A DNA stretch of 64,000 nt from JBKPNX01 sp050729115 (GCA_050729115.1 JBOHKK010000001.1:4275-68274), one strand, 5' to 3'. Positions 17,243-26,181 are shown, counted from the first letter of the stretch. Notes: generated from the sequence alone by a model not told the origin. Translations and numbers: made by a program.

Positions 17243-18671
17243 TCACCCCGCGCAGCAGGAGAGCTTCTTCACGTCCTTGTCGAAGGTCTGAGCGGCGAGC
17301 TTCAGGCCCTCGACCGTGGTCAGATAGGGGAAAATCGTCTCCCCGAGCTCCTTGCTGGTCATGCCGTGCTTGATGGCGAGCGCTGCGGTCTGGATCGAAT
17401 CCGCGCCTTCGGGAGCGAGGATGTGGGCGCCGAGCAGCCGGTCGCTTGCCCGATCGGCCACGAGCTTGATCAGACCGCGGGTATCACGCGCAGCGAGTGC
17501 CCGCGGCACCGCATCGAGCGGCAGGACGCTGGTCTTGACGTCGAGCCCCGCGGCGCCGGCAGCGGCCTCGGTCAGGCCGACGCTCGCCACCTGCGGGTCG
17601 GTGAAGGTCACCATCGGCATGGCTGTCGCATCGTAGCGGTGCGTGTCGCCGTTGAGCGCGTTGAGCGCTGCGAGCTTGGCGCCGTAGCCGGCCATGTAGA
17701 CGAACTGGTGCCGGCCGGTGACATCGCCGGCGGCGTAGATCGTCGGGTTGCTGGTGCGCAGATGGTCGTCGACCAGGATCCCATGGTTGCTCGCCACCGC
17801 CACGTCGACCTCGGCAAGGCCGAGCCCCTCGATGTTGGGCCTGCGCCCGGTCGCCGCCAGCACGACCTCCGCCGCGAGCGCTTCCTCGGCGCCGTTCCGA
17901 GCGGCGTCGAGGGCAATGCCATTGCCGGTGCGACGGACCTGGCGATAGGTCACGCCGGTATGGACCTCGATCCCCTCCCCGCGCAGGTAGTCGGCAAGCG
18001 ACTCGCTGATCTCCGGCTCGCCTTCGGGCAGCAGGCGCGAGCGGCAGACCAGCGTCACCCGGACCCCGGCGCGGGCGAACAGCTGCGCGAGTTCGCAGCC
18101 GATGTAGCCGCCGCCAATCACCAGCATCGAGCGCGGCAGCTCCTCGAGCGCGAGCGCCGTCGTGCTGGTGAGATAGTTGACGTCCTCGATGCCCGGGATC
18201 GACGGTCGTGTCGCCGACGCGCCGGTCGTGACGATCGCCTTGCCCACACTCAGAAGCTCGCCGTTCGCGCGGACACCCTCGGGCGCGAGCCGTGCTGGGC
18301 CCTCGATGTAGGCGACGGTGTTGTAAGCCGGCAGAAGATCGACGTACTTGGCGTGGCGGAGGTCCGCGACCAGCTCGTCCTTCTGTGCGACCAGGCGCTG
18401 CCAGTCGTCCAGCCGCGCCTCGCCACGGATGTCGGCGAAGCGTGCCGCGGCCCGCGCATGATGCAGGCTCTCTGCGGCGCGGATCAGGGTCTTCCGACGG
18501 TACGCAGCCGACGTTGACGCAGGTGCCACCGATTGTCCCATGGCCGATCAGGGCGACGCGCGCGCCCTGCTCAGCGGCGGTAATCGCGGCCGAGAAACCG
18601 GCTGAACCCGCGCCGATCACCGCAAGGTCGTAGCCGCCATCTCGAGCATTGCCCGTACAACTGGTGGTCAC
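17243..18671 (-). pseudogene. merA: Mercuric reductase, frameshifted near the active site
   Basis: MerA reduces Hg(II) to Hg(0) with NADPH and FAD. The sequence starts with GTG at 18671 (overlapping the merF stop) and reads YDLAVIGAGSAGFSAAITAA up to GGTCVNVGCVPS. There the frame shifts: one extra base in CCGTCGGAAG (18491-18500) turns the expected SKTLIRAAES into SEDPDP. The downstream frame is then intact for over 400 residues, including VLVIGGGYIGCELA-like NADPH fold, YAAGDVTG and the C-terminal KKLSCCAG pair. No N-terminal HMA domain is present. As written, full MerA cannot be made. A one-base sequencing error is the main alternative. Confidence 0.88.
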
Positions 18672-18892
18672 TCGGCTACTCCCCTTGCGCGGCTGCGCTG
18701 CATCCGCACGGCGGCGAAAGCTGTCAGACCGAGGGACAGGAACAAGGCCGGCAGCAGGATGTAGTCCAGCCAGGCGAGCCAAGCCGACAGACCGACCGTG
18801 CCCAACAGGATCACAAGCGCCGGCGTGAAGCAGCAGATCGCGGCGATCACCGAGCCGGCGGCACCAGTGCAAAGGAGTCCTTTATCGGTCAT
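18668..18892 (-). CDS. merF: Mercury transport protein MerF
   Basis: 74 residues, two helices. Diagnostic MerF sequence AICCFTPALVILLGTVGLSA holds the membrane Cys pair, followed by the second helix LDYILLPALFLSLGLTAFA. It moves Hg(II) across the inner membrane to MerA. The usual C-terminal cysteine pair of MerF is absent; the tail ends RSRARGVAE. Start and stop overlap merB and merA respectively, an unusually tight coupling. Confidence 0.9.
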   Translation of the reverse strand: MTDKGLLCTGAAGSVIAAICCFTPALVILLGTVGLSAWLAWLDYILLPALFLSLGLTAFAAVRMQRSRARGVAE

Positions 18893-19614
18893 GAAGTCAC
18901 CGCCAGGCCCGCGAGGCTCGGGGCGAAGATCGCGCGACCGGCCTGGAGTGCCTCATCGACCGACAGGCGAAAGCCCCGGGCCTCCGGATGGTGCTCCGCA
19001 CGCCAGGCCTCCAGATGCGCGTCGTCGCAGAAGAAGGCGATGACGGTGCACATCGAGTTGGCTGCGCAGCCGTCCGTCCGGCGAATGCCCGACCAGACGA
19101 CGGTCGAGCCTGGCCGGACGTCGGCCACCGCCCTGCTCCGATCGCTGGTCGCGATAGTGACCGGCGCGCCGCAGGAGCGGCAGCGCGACCGGATCTCGAC
19201 GTCGCGTCCGTACATGTCGCCGGCGCCGAGAGCATCGATCGCGGATAAGGCATTCAGGGTTCGCTTCCCCAGGCTGACCCGATGCTCGGTGGCGCGATCC
19301 GTCCATGGATAGGCGCCGACGATGCGCTCGCCATCGGCATCGAGGACGACGAGGTCCCGTGCCTTGAGGCTCGCCAGGAGCGACCTGATCACGCTCTCGC
19401 GGACGCCGGCATGCCGTGCAAGGTCGGCGATCGCCGGCGCGCCGCCCTGCTCGGCGTAGAGGCGGAGAAGAGCGGTGCGCACGTCGTCCTCTGCGGGCGT
19501 GTAATCCCGCCACATACTCTCGATGCCGATCGCCTCGAGAATCGCGAGCAGGGCCTCGCGCGCCTGCGGTGAGGATACCGCCGCCCAGTCCGGGAACGTC
19601 ACCCCAGGACGCAC
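18889..19614 (-). CDS. merB: Organomercurial lyase MerB, atypical active site
   Basis: MerB cleaves carbon-mercury bonds. The 241-residue protein has an N-terminal winged-helix-like part and the MerB core. Aligned by eye with the R831b enzyme, the catalytic CALD becomes SAID (in LNALSAIDALGAGDMYG), so Cys96 is Ser while Asp99 is kept. Cys159 is kept in SMCTVIAFF. A nearby RCRSCGAPV adds two cysteines. Activity may be lost or altered. GTG at 19614 is the start; an IS element ends seven bases upstream, so this gene and those after it are cut from the mer promoter unless the IS supplies one. Confidence 0.82.
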   Translation of the reverse strand: MRPGVTFPDWAAVSSPQAREALLAILEAIGIESMWRDYTPAEDDVRTALLRLYAEQGGAPAIADLARHAGVRESVIRSLLASLKARDLVVLDADGERIVGAYPWTDRATEHRVSLGKRTLNALSAIDALGAGDMYGRDVEIRSRCRSCGAPVTIATSDRSRAVADVRPGSTVVWSGIRRTDGCAANSMCTVIAFFCDDAHLEAWRAEHHPEARGFRLSVDEALQAGRAIFAPSLAGLAVTS

Positions 19615-19620
19615 GTGATA

Positions 19621-19634
19621 GCTAGCCCGAAGTT
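19621..19634 (+). repeat. Left terminal inverted repeat of the IS
   Basis: GCTAGCCCGAAGTT; exact reverse complement of the right end at 21548-21561. It begins seven bases upstream of the merB start. Confidence 0.82.
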
Positions 19635-19682
19635 ACGTTGCGTAAAATGACATAGATCATTGATTCCAGGCATGGATTTTGC

Positions 19683-21416
19683 CTAGCGGTGATTCTCGAC
19701 TGGGAACGCGTCGATCAGGTCCTGGGCGCGGCGCTGGATCTCCGTGGGCGTGGTGATCTGGGTGAAGGTGGGGGCGTCGGGATCGGTCTTGAGGCGGCAG
19801 GTGTTGCGGCAGCGGGTGGCGAGCTCGGCGAGCAGGGTGTCGAAGCTGTGCAGCGGCAGGCCGTCCTCGGTGCGGCGGGTGGCCTTCTTGCGCTTGGCGT
19901 GCGGGGTAGGCGTCGCCGGGGCGACGGGGTCGCGGGTCTGGCGCTCCGGCTCCAGGGTGTCGTCGTCGAACAGCAGCGGCGCGAGAGCGCGGCGCAGGTG
20001 CCATTCGAGATAGGCGCTCAGGAGACAGAGGAAGACGTGGGCGCGGACCCGGCGCTCGTCGCGGTGGCGGATCGGTCGGACCAGGATCTCGAGGCCCTTG
20101 AGGGTGCGAAACAGGCGCTCGACCTGGGCCAGGCCCTTGTAGGCGCGCACCGTGTCCGCGGCCGCGAGACGGGCCGCGGGCTCGCTGGTGCGGAGCACAT
20201 AGATGCCGTCGAGGGCGGCCTCGGCGGCGATCGCCTGCTGGTCGCGGCGCCAGGCGAAGACGCCGTCGGCGATGGCGAGCCGGAAGTGCTTGGCCACCTT
20301 GAAGCGGGCGATCACCCGGCCGACCATCTGGCCGATCGCGGCGGCCGAGAAGGGCGTCCTGGTCCGGCGTTGGACCTGGCGGGCGATCTTGGCCAGGTCC
20401 TTCTCGGTGGCGGCCAGGAGGGCCGCGCGCTTGCGCGCCCGCTCCTCGGCGAGCAGGGGATTGTAGCAGGCGATCAGGCGCTCGCCCGGAAAGTCCGGTG
20501 CGGTGATCTCGGCCAGGTTCTGCTGGTCGAACAGCGAGAGCTGGAGGTGCTGGTGCGCGACCAGCTGGCGGATGGCCGCTGACCTGAGGGCGGCGATCCA
20601 GCCGAGCTGGGGGTGTTCGCGCAGCCGCTCGATCTGGGTCTCGGTGCGCAGGCCGCGGTCGCCCACCAGGACCACGCGCGCCAGCCCGAAGCGCTGCTTG
20701 AGCTTGTCCAGCTGGTCGGCGACGGTCGCCGGGTCGCCGGTGTTGCCCGGGGAGACCTCGACCGCCACCGGTCGGCCGCCGCGGCCGGTCAGCACGCCGT
20801 AGACCAGCTGGGTCTTGCCTTTCTTGCCGTCGCGGTTGTGACCGAAGCGCATGAGGGGACAACTCCGGCCCTCGTCGTAGCTGCTGGTCACGTCGTAAAA
20901 GACCGGCTGGCCGGCGCTCAGGTGCCGGCGGGCCAGGGCCTGCTCGATCCGCGCCTGGCGCGCGAGCAGCCAGTCCATGGCCCCATAGAGCTCGTCCACA
21001 TCGGCCTCCTCGACGGCCAGTTCCTGCGCCAGGCTGGTGCTGTGCCAGAGCCGGGTGGTGGCGAGCTTGGAGGCGGGGTGGATCAGGCGCTCGAGGATCA
21101 TCGCCAGGACCAGGTCGCGCTCGCGGCAGGGCTTGGCGGCGATCAGACGATCGAGGCCGAGGCGGCGCACCATGGCCAGCAGCGCCGCGACATGGCCATG
21201 CGGCCACGAGCGTTCGATGGCAAAGGCGTCCTGGGCCGCGACCAGGCGCTCGCCCTTCAACAGGCGGCGCAGCGCCTGCACCTTGGCACCGGGCCAGTCG
21301 GTGAGATTGGCGAGGGTTCGCTTGCGGACCTTCTTGCCCTCGCGCCAGCCCTCGCGCAGCAGGATCGCGGGCCTCGATTTGCGGTTGGGGACGGTCTCGA
21401 TGTACATGGGAACCAT
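19683..21416 (-). CDS. IS1634-family (IS4-like DDE) transposase
   Basis: 577 residues. N-terminal YIETVPNRKSRPAILLREG and KKVRKRTLANLTDWP are typical of IS1634-type enzymes. The DDE triad is visible: Asp in FYDVTSSYDEG, Asp in VLVGDRGL, Glu in QVERLFRTLKGLEI. The product is full length and without interruption, so the element may still be mobile. Its start ATG lies close to the right inverted repeat. Confidence 0.9.
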   Translation of the reverse strand: MVPMYIETVPNRKSRPAILLREGWREGKKVRKRTLANLTDWPGAKVQALRRLLKGERLVAAQDAFAIERSWPHGHVAALLAMVRRLGLDRLIAAKPCRERDLVLAMILERLIHPASKLATTRLWHSTSLAQELAVEEADVDELYGAMDWLLARQARIEQALARRHLSAGQPVFYDVTSSYDEGRSCPLMRFGHNRDGKKGKTQLVYGVLTGRGGRPVAVEVSPGNTGDPATVADQLDKLKQRFGLARVVLVGDRGLRTETQIERLREHPQLGWIAALRSAAIRQLVAHQHLQLSLFDQQNLAEITAPDFPGERLIACYNPLLAEERARKRAALLAATEKDLAKIARQVQRRTRTPFSAAAIGQMVGRVIARFKVAKHFRLAIADGVFAWRRDQQAIAAEAALDGIYVLRTSEPAARLAAADTVRAYKGLAQVERLFRTLKGLEILVRPIRHRDERRVRAHVFLCLLSAYLEWHLRRALAPLLFDDDTLEPERQTRDPVAPATPTPHAKRKKATRRTEDGLPLHSFDTLLAELATRCRNTCRLKTDPDAPTFTQITTPTEIQRRAQDLIDAFPVENHR

Positions 21417-21547
21417 ACTACCATAAACCTACCACCAATTCAATCCGAATAATCCCGTATACATGGGAACATACCGGTCGGCGCACAGGCCACCATCCGC
21501 TAGCAAATTCAACGCCATATGCGAACCTGACTCCTCAAGTTCAGGGC

Positions 21548-21561
21548 AACTTCGGGCTAGC
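21548..21561 (-). repeat. Right terminal inverted repeat of the IS
   Basis: AACTTCGGGCTAGC, exact reverse complement of 19621-19634. It lies 20 bases past the end of merP. Confidence 0.82.
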
Positions 21562-21581
21562 CGAGCGGCTGTCGTCGGCCA

Positions 21582-21875
21582 TCAGTCGCCTCCTTGTCCG
21601 ATCACCCGTGAGGGAAAGCCGACGCCAGCGGTGGCCTCGGTTAGGGCTGCCACGGTCGTCCTGGCATCATCGAACGTCACCACTGCCATCTTTTCGGTGT
21701 AGGAGACCTCGGCGCGCGCAACTCCCGGCACCTCCTGCAGAACCGTCCGCACGATGTAGGGGCAGCTCGCACAGGTCATGCGGTCGACGGCGAGCGTCAC
21801 GGTGCGCTCGGCCGCGGTGGCGGCGAGGCTGGCGAGGAGGGTCGCGGACACTGCGGCGGCGAGGAGACGGGACAT
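21582..21875 (-). CDS. merP: Periplasmic mercury-binding protein MerP
   Basis: 97 residues: signal peptide ending SLAATAAE, then one HMA domain. The metal motif is DRMTCASCPYIV, that is MTCxxC. It catches Hg(II) in the periplasm and passes it to MerT. AAGGAG precedes the ATG at 21875. It is the last gene before the IS on this transcript. Confidence 0.92.
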   Translation of the reverse strand: MSRLLAAAVSATLLASLAATAAERTVTLAVDRMTCASCPYIVRTVLQEVPGVARAEVSYTEKMAVVTFDDARTTVAALTEATAGVGFPSRVIGQGGD

Positions 21876-21895
21876 TCGGTGGATCTCCTTCTCTT

Positions 21896-22297
21896 TCAGG
21901 TGCCGAGGAGCGCAGGCGCGACGTAGGGGAAGGCAAGCGCGGCGGCGACCAGTCCGGTCGCCAGCCACAAGCTGGTCTTGACGATGCGGTCCGACAGCGG
22001 CCGCGCGCAGGCTGCGCCGTCAGTGCAGGCAGGCTTTGGCCGCAGGTAGACGAGCCAGAAACCAGCCCCGAGGAAGGCGAGCGTGATCGCAACGAAGATC
22101 GGCTGGTATGGTGAAAGCGCCGTCAGGGTGCCGATCCAGGCGCCGCCGAGCCCGAGGCTGAACAGCACGAGCGGCAGGATGCAGCAGGACATCGACGCGA
22201 ACGCGCCCAGCATACCGCCGGCCGCGAGCCATGCCCGCCGCTTCTCCGTCCGCACCGTCCGACCGTGCGGCGGCTGCTTCAGCTGAATCGCCTGCAT
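21896..22297 (-). CDS. merT: Mercuric transport protein MerT
   Basis: 133 residues, three membrane helices. The first holds the Hg-binding pair in SMSCCILPLVLFSLGLGGAW, and the loop after helix two has KPACTDGAACAR, the second cysteine pair. It takes Hg(II) from MerP through the inner membrane. First gene of the leftward mer operon, about 30 bases downstream of the MerR-type promoter. Confidence 0.93.
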   Translation of the reverse strand: MQAIQLKQPPHGRTVRTEKRRAWLAAGGMLGAFASMSCCILPLVLFSLGLGGAWIGTLTALSPYQPIFVAITLAFLGAGFWLVYLRPKPACTDGAACARPLSDRIVKTSLWLATGLVAAALAFPYVAPALLGT

Positions 22298-22327
22298 CGC
22301 CCTTGACCTTTTCTTTGCGACACCAGG

Positions 22328-22358
22328 AACCTAGGTCCTGTAGCGGGTACAGGTTCAA
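22328..22358 (-). promoter_or_regulatory. MerR-type promoter/operator of the mer operon
   Basis: On the minus strand: -35 TTGAAC (22353-22358), exactly 19 bases of spacer, -10 TAGGTT (22328-22333). The spacer holds the dyad CCTGTA-N5-TACAGG (22337-22353). A 19-bp spacer with a central dyad is the hallmark of MerR-family activated promoters. It lies between merT and the divergent merR. Confidence 0.9.
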
Positions 22359-22400
22359 GGGGCTTTGTGGGATCCGAGTTCACGGATACGGGAGCGGGCG

Positions 22401-22796
22401 ATGCGGCGTGGTGAGCTGGCGGAGCGGAGCGGCTGCAACATCGAGACGGTCAGGTTCTACGAGAAGCAGGGGCTGCTGCCGGCTCCGCCGCGCACGGCCG
22501 GCGGTCACCGCGACTATGCTTTCGAGCACCTGAAGCGGCTCACCTTCATCCGTCGCTCGCGTGAGCTCGGCTTCACGCTTGGAGAAGTGCGCAGTCTGCT
22601 CGGGCTGGTCGATGGCGGTGACTGGACTTGCGCTGAGGTCAGGGCGATGACCCTGGAACACCTCGCGGACGTCCGGCGCAAGATCGCCGACCTCGAGCGG
22701 CTCGCTCGAATCCTCGAAGAGATGGCGGCGCGGTGCGAGGGCGGCGCCGTACCCGAGTGCCCGATCGTCGACGCCCTCTTACAGGATCCTCTCTAA
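22401..22796 (+). CDS. merR: MerR-family regulator of the mer operon
   Basis: 131 residues from the ATG at 22401 (GGAGCGGGCG before it). The winged helix reads RGELAERSGCNIETVRFYEK. Candidate Hg ligands are Cys in DWTCAEV and the pair in RCEGGAVPECPIVDAL, here spaced C-x7-C compared with C-x8-C in Tn501 MerR. The gene is divergent from merT and adjoins its operator, as in classical mer loci. Confidence 0.9.
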   Translation: MRRGELAERSGCNIETVRFYEKQGLLPAPPRTAGGHRDYAFEHLKRLTFIRRSRELGFTLGEVRSLLGLVDGGDWTCAEVRAMTLEHLADVRRKIADLERLARILEEMAARCEGGAVPECPIVDALLQDPL

Positions 22797-22925
22797 ACCA
22801 CTTCGTGGCATTCCCTGCGCCTGCGGCGGCTGCCAGCATATCTACGGAGTTCGAGCTGAGCGCTCTGGAGGGATCGCCGCCGGTGGCCATTCTTCGCGAT
22901 GCCTCCGTTGGCTTTGCTGAGCTGC

Positions 22926-25379
22926 TCAGGCAGGCTGTGGCGCCGCCTCCCCGACCGGGCGGCCGACACTCAGGATGGCGTCAAAGAACAGCCGCGGGCG
23001 GCCCCAGAGCGAGTTGAAGAAGATCGTGGTCACGCTGACCGCCATCGCCGCCATCGCCCAGACCGGGTAGAGCAGCCCGGTCGCGGCGATCGGGATGCCG
23101 ATGCCGTTGAACATGAAGGCGAGCGTCACGTTCTGCACCATCTTGCGGTAGCCGCGCCGGCTGGTCTCGTAGGCGAGGGGCAGCGCGTCGAGCCGGTTCG
23201 ACAGGATGATGATATCGGCCGAATCGATCGCGATGTCGGTGCCGCCGCCCATGGCGATGCCGATATCGGCCTGCATCAGCGCCGGCGCGTCGTTGATCCC
23301 GTCGCCGACCATCGCCACCCGGCCGCCGCCCTGGAGTCGGCGCACGATCTCGGCCTTCTGATCCGGCAGCACGCCCGCGTGAACCTCCTCGATCCCAGCC
23401 TCCTGCGCAATGCGCCGCGCTGCGCGCTCATTATCACCCGTGAGCAGCACGGTCCTGAGCCCGGCCTTGCGCAGCGTGGCGACCGTCTCGACGGCATCCG
23501 GTCTCAGTCCGTCCCCTAGGGCAAGGAGCCCCAGGGCGCGCCCGTCGCGGCCGACCGCGATCACCGTCCGCCCGGCATGCTCGAGCGCGCTGATCCGCTC
23601 GGTGAGGGGCGCGAGATCGATGCCGCGATCGGCCACGAACGTCGGGCTGCCAACCACGACCTCACCGCTGTCGATGCGGGCGATGACGCCCTGGCCCGGG
23701 ACCGCCTCGAAGGAGTCGACGTCCGGGGGAACCACGCCGCGATCGAACGCGGTCCTGACCACCGCCTGTGCCAGAGGATGCTCGGAGGACGCCTCGGCGG
23801 CCGCCGCGACGCCGAGAAGGTCGTTCTCGCCGCCATCGAGCGTTTCGATCTCCTGAACGACCGGACGCCCTTCGGTGAGCGTGCCCGTCTTGTCCAGGAT
23901 GACGGTGCGCACCAGACGGAACCCCTGGAACGCCTCGCCGGTGCGCATCAGAATGCCGTGCTCGGCGGCCTCGCCGGCGCCGCGCACGATCGACAGCGGC
24001 GCCGAGATGCCGACCGCGCAGGGATAGCCCATGACCAGGACGCTCAGGCCGGCGAACACCGCCCGCTCGACGTCCGGCTGTCCCGCGAAGAGCCAGGAGC
24101 CGAAGAACCAGGCGATGAAGGCCAGGCCCGAAAGTGCCAGAACGGTCGGCGTATAGACGCGCAGCACCCGGTCGACCAGATGCAGGAGCCCGGGCTTGAG
24201 CGCCCGGGCGTCTTCGACCTCGCGGATGACCTTGTGCAGAAAGCTTTCCTCGCCGACCGCGGTCACCTTCACCAGAAGCGTACCGGTGCCGTTGATCGAG
24301 CCGCCGATCACCGCGTCGCCTTCCTGCTTCTCGACCGGGATCGGCTCGCCGGTGACGAGCGCCTGGTCCACGGCCGAATGGCCGCTGACCACCTGCCCGT
24401 CGACGGGGACGCGCTCGCCCGGGCGGATCCGCACCAGGTCTCCCACGACCACCGCCTCGATCGGCACCTCCAGCTCTTCGCCGTCGCGCTCGACCCGGGC
24501 GGTCTCCGGCTGCAGGTCCAGCAGCCGCTTCACCGCCTGGGAGCTTCGCGTTTTCACGATCAGCGACAGCCACTCGGAGAAGATGTGGTAGGTGGTGATC
24601 AGCACCGAGACGGCGAAGAACGCTGCGGTCGGATAGTTGGGCGGAGCGAAGATCAGTCCGATGAGGCCACCGACGAGGCCGGCGAAGGCGCCGGCTTCGA
24701 GCAGTACGTGCTGATTGAGGATGCCCCGGCGCAGCGCCTGGACGGCCATGACCAAGATGTGCTGTCCGACGACGAACACCAGCGTGACCGCCAGCGCTGC
24801 CGCCAGCCAGGGGATTGCTTGGCCGAGCAGGCCTTGCTGCTTGAGGAGCAGCAACCCCAGCGCTACCGCGCTCACGCCCACAGCGCCGCCTACCGCCGTC
24901 CAAAGGCCACGCGCCCGCAGGACGAGGAAGATGAAGCCCAAGAGACTGGCGATCACGATGCCGTGCAAAAGGATCGTGGGGGCGGCGGTGAAGTTGCCGA
25001 TCAGTGCGATGGTGAGGAGGCTGAAGGCGGTGGCGATCAGGAAGCGACGGCCTTCCCGCACCAGATCCTGCTCCTCCTCCTCGAACGGCCGGACCTTGCG
25101 CGGGTCATGGATCGTATAGCCGATGTCGCGGAGGGTCTGCAGCAGCGCCTCGGCGCGGATGACGGCGGGGTCGAACTCGACCAGCGTCTGCTCATGCGTC
25201 AGGCTCACGGCGACCCTATCGACGCCGGGCAGGCGCCCGAGCGCCTTCTCGATCGTGCCGGTGCAGAGCGAGCAGTGCAGCCCGCCGATGCGGGCGCGGA
25301 TACGCGTCCGGTTCGGGCGGCTCGCTGGCTCCTCGCTCCATGGGCGGTGAATTGGCTCGGACACTGCTGCCGTGCTCAT
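22926..25379 (-). CDS. P1B-type heavy-metal ATPase with YPC motif
   Basis: 817 residues. One N-terminal HMA domain with GLHCSLCTGTIEKAL (CxxC). Then eight membrane helices, actuator loop ALVTGEPIPVEKQ (TGE), phosphorylation site ILDKTGTLTEG, SEHPLA and the hinge VGDGINDAPALMQAD. The ion-path motif, usually CPC, SPC or TPC, is MGYPCAVGIS. That changes a metal ligand and makes the cargo uncertain; Hg, Cu, Zn or Cd are possible. ATG at 25379 has GGAGG upstream. It is the last gene of a leftward operon with a MerR regulator, an HMA chaperone and a CcdA-like protein, and has its own MerR-like promoter. Confidence 0.88.
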   Translation of the reverse strand: MSTAAVSEPIHRPWSEEPASRPNRTRIRARIGGLHCSLCTGTIEKALGRLPGVDRVAVSLTHEQTLVEFDPAVIRAEALLQTLRDIGYTIHDPRKVRPFEEEEQDLVREGRRFLIATAFSLLTIALIGNFTAAPTILLHGIVIASLLGFIFLVLRARGLWTAVGGAVGVSAVALGLLLLKQQGLLGQAIPWLAAALAVTLVFVVGQHILVMAVQALRRGILNQHVLLEAGAFAGLVGGLIGLIFAPPNYPTAAFFAVSVLITTYHIFSEWLSLIVKTRSSQAVKRLLDLQPETARVERDGEELEVPIEAVVVGDLVRIRPGERVPVDGQVVSGHSAVDQALVTGEPIPVEKQEGDAVIGGSINGTGTLLVKVTAVGEESFLHKVIREVEDARALKPGLLHLVDRVLRVYTPTVLALSGLAFIAWFFGSWLFAGQPDVERAVFAGLSVLVMGYPCAVGISAPLSIVRGAGEAAEHGILMRTGEAFQGFRLVRTVILDKTGTLTEGRPVVQEIETLDGGENDLLGVAAAAEASSEHPLAQAVVRTAFDRGVVPPDVDSFEAVPGQGVIARIDSGEVVVGSPTFVADRGIDLAPLTERISALEHAGRTVIAVGRDGRALGLLALGDGLRPDAVETVATLRKAGLRTVLLTGDNERAARRIAQEAGIEEVHAGVLPDQKAEIVRRLQGGGRVAMVGDGINDAPALMQADIGIAMGGGTDIAIDSADIIILSNRLDALPLAYETSRRGYRKMVQNVTLAFMFNGIGIPIAATGLLYPVWAMAAMAVSVTTIFFNSLWGRPRLFFDAILSVGRPVGEAAPQPA

Positions 25380-25438
25380 TGCTGAGACCTCCGGTTCCAA
25401 ACCGTGGTCGGCGAACCCGCCGACATCGATCGAATTGA

Positions 25439-25469
25439 ATGTGGGGTCCCTACCTACATACGGAGTCAA
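25439..25469 (-). promoter_or_regulatory. Possible MerR-type promoter of the YPC ATPase gene
   Basis: Minus strand: -35 TTGACT (25464-25469), 19-base spacer beginning CCGTATGTAGG, then CCACAT. TTGACTCCGTA is identical to the start of the Tn501 mer operator, but the right half of the dyad is imperfect and the -10 is weak. It is 60 bases upstream of the ATPase start. Confidence 0.5.
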
Positions 25470-25506
25470 GCTCTCTTGCTTCGCTGAACGGCGGTGTTTG
25501 CGCGCG

Positions 25507-26181
25507 CTACGCCTTGATGTCGACGAGCAGGCCGAAGCCGATCGACCAGAGGCCCAACGCGATCAGCAGCAAGCCCGTCCAGAACGGCAGCCGCCTCGAC
25601 AGTCTCGCCAGCCAGTCGAGCATCCGCCGCGCCGGCTCGAGGAGCACCGCCAGGACGAGGGGCAGAGAGAGCGCGAAGCCGAAGAGCCCGAGAGAGACGA
25701 ACCCGGCGGCGAGCGTCGCGCCGGCGACGCCGCCGGCCGCCGCCGTGCCAAGCAGGGCGAAGATCAAGGGCGCTGCGCACGCCGGGATGTTGAGGCCGAA
25801 CAGGACGCCCAGACCCGTGGAGCCGCCTACCCCGGAGATCCGGTCCAGGCGAGGCCCCAAGGAGATCATCAAGACGTTCGCCCTGCCCGCGAGGTAGATG
25901 GCCCCGATCGCGACATAGACCGCGCCGAGACCGATCCAGGCGCCCTTCTGGAGGCCCAGGAACATCGCGCCGACCACGACCGCCAGCATCCCCAGCGCCC
26001 CGATGAAGAGCGCGCGGGCGGCGGCAAACGCCATGACCTGCGCGAGCTTGGCCGCCGCCGTCCTGCCCTCGAGATACTTAATGAACACCAGGCTCGATCC
26101 GATCGAGCACGGCTCGATAAAGCCCAACAGGCCGAGCCCGATCGGCAGCACCACAAGGTTGATCAGCCCGAAGTCGGTCAC
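25507..26181 (-). CDS. CcdA/DsbD-like membrane protein
   Basis: 224 residues, six helices in two pseudo-repeats. Each half has a helix cysteine: GFIEPCSIGSSLVFIKYLEG and FGLNIPACAAPLIFALLG, matching the EPC/PxC pattern of the CcdA family that carries electrons to periplasmic thiol proteins. It is smaller than DsbD and has no thioredoxin domain. The setting between an HMA protein and a metal ATPase suggests it keeps metal-binding thiols reduced, which is inference. It overlaps the HMA gene by four bases. Confidence 0.77.
   Translation of the reverse strand: MTDFGLINLVVLPIGLGLLGFIEPCSIGSSLVFIKYLEGRTAAAKLAQVMAFAAARALFIGALGMLAVVVGAMFLGLQKGAWIGLGAVYVAIGAIYLAGRANVLMISLGPRLDRISGVGGSTGLGVLFGLNIPACAAPLIFALLGTAAAGGVAGATLAAGFVSLGLFGFALSLPLVLAVLLEPARRMLDWLARLSRRLPFWTGLLLIALGLWSIGFGLLVDIKA

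Larger units (their letters stand above)
19621..21561. mobile_element. IS1634-type insertion sequence inside the mer operon
   Basis: About 1.94 kb carrying one transposase gene. Perfect 14-bp terminal inverted repeats GCTAGCCCGAAGTT (19621-19634) and AACTTCGGGCTAGC (21548-21561) mark the ends. As GCTAGC is palindromic, it reads the same at both ends and may contain or be the target duplication, so the exact boundary is uncertain by up to six bases. The element sits between merP and merB, which are normally in one transcript. Both mer halves lie in the same orientation, so the insertion interrupted an existing operon. Confidence 0.85.

Noticed and set aside
19657..21207. 516-codon alternative minus frame in the IS
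   Set aside because: Pro/Arg-rich shadow of the transposase, whose DDE residues lie in the other frame.
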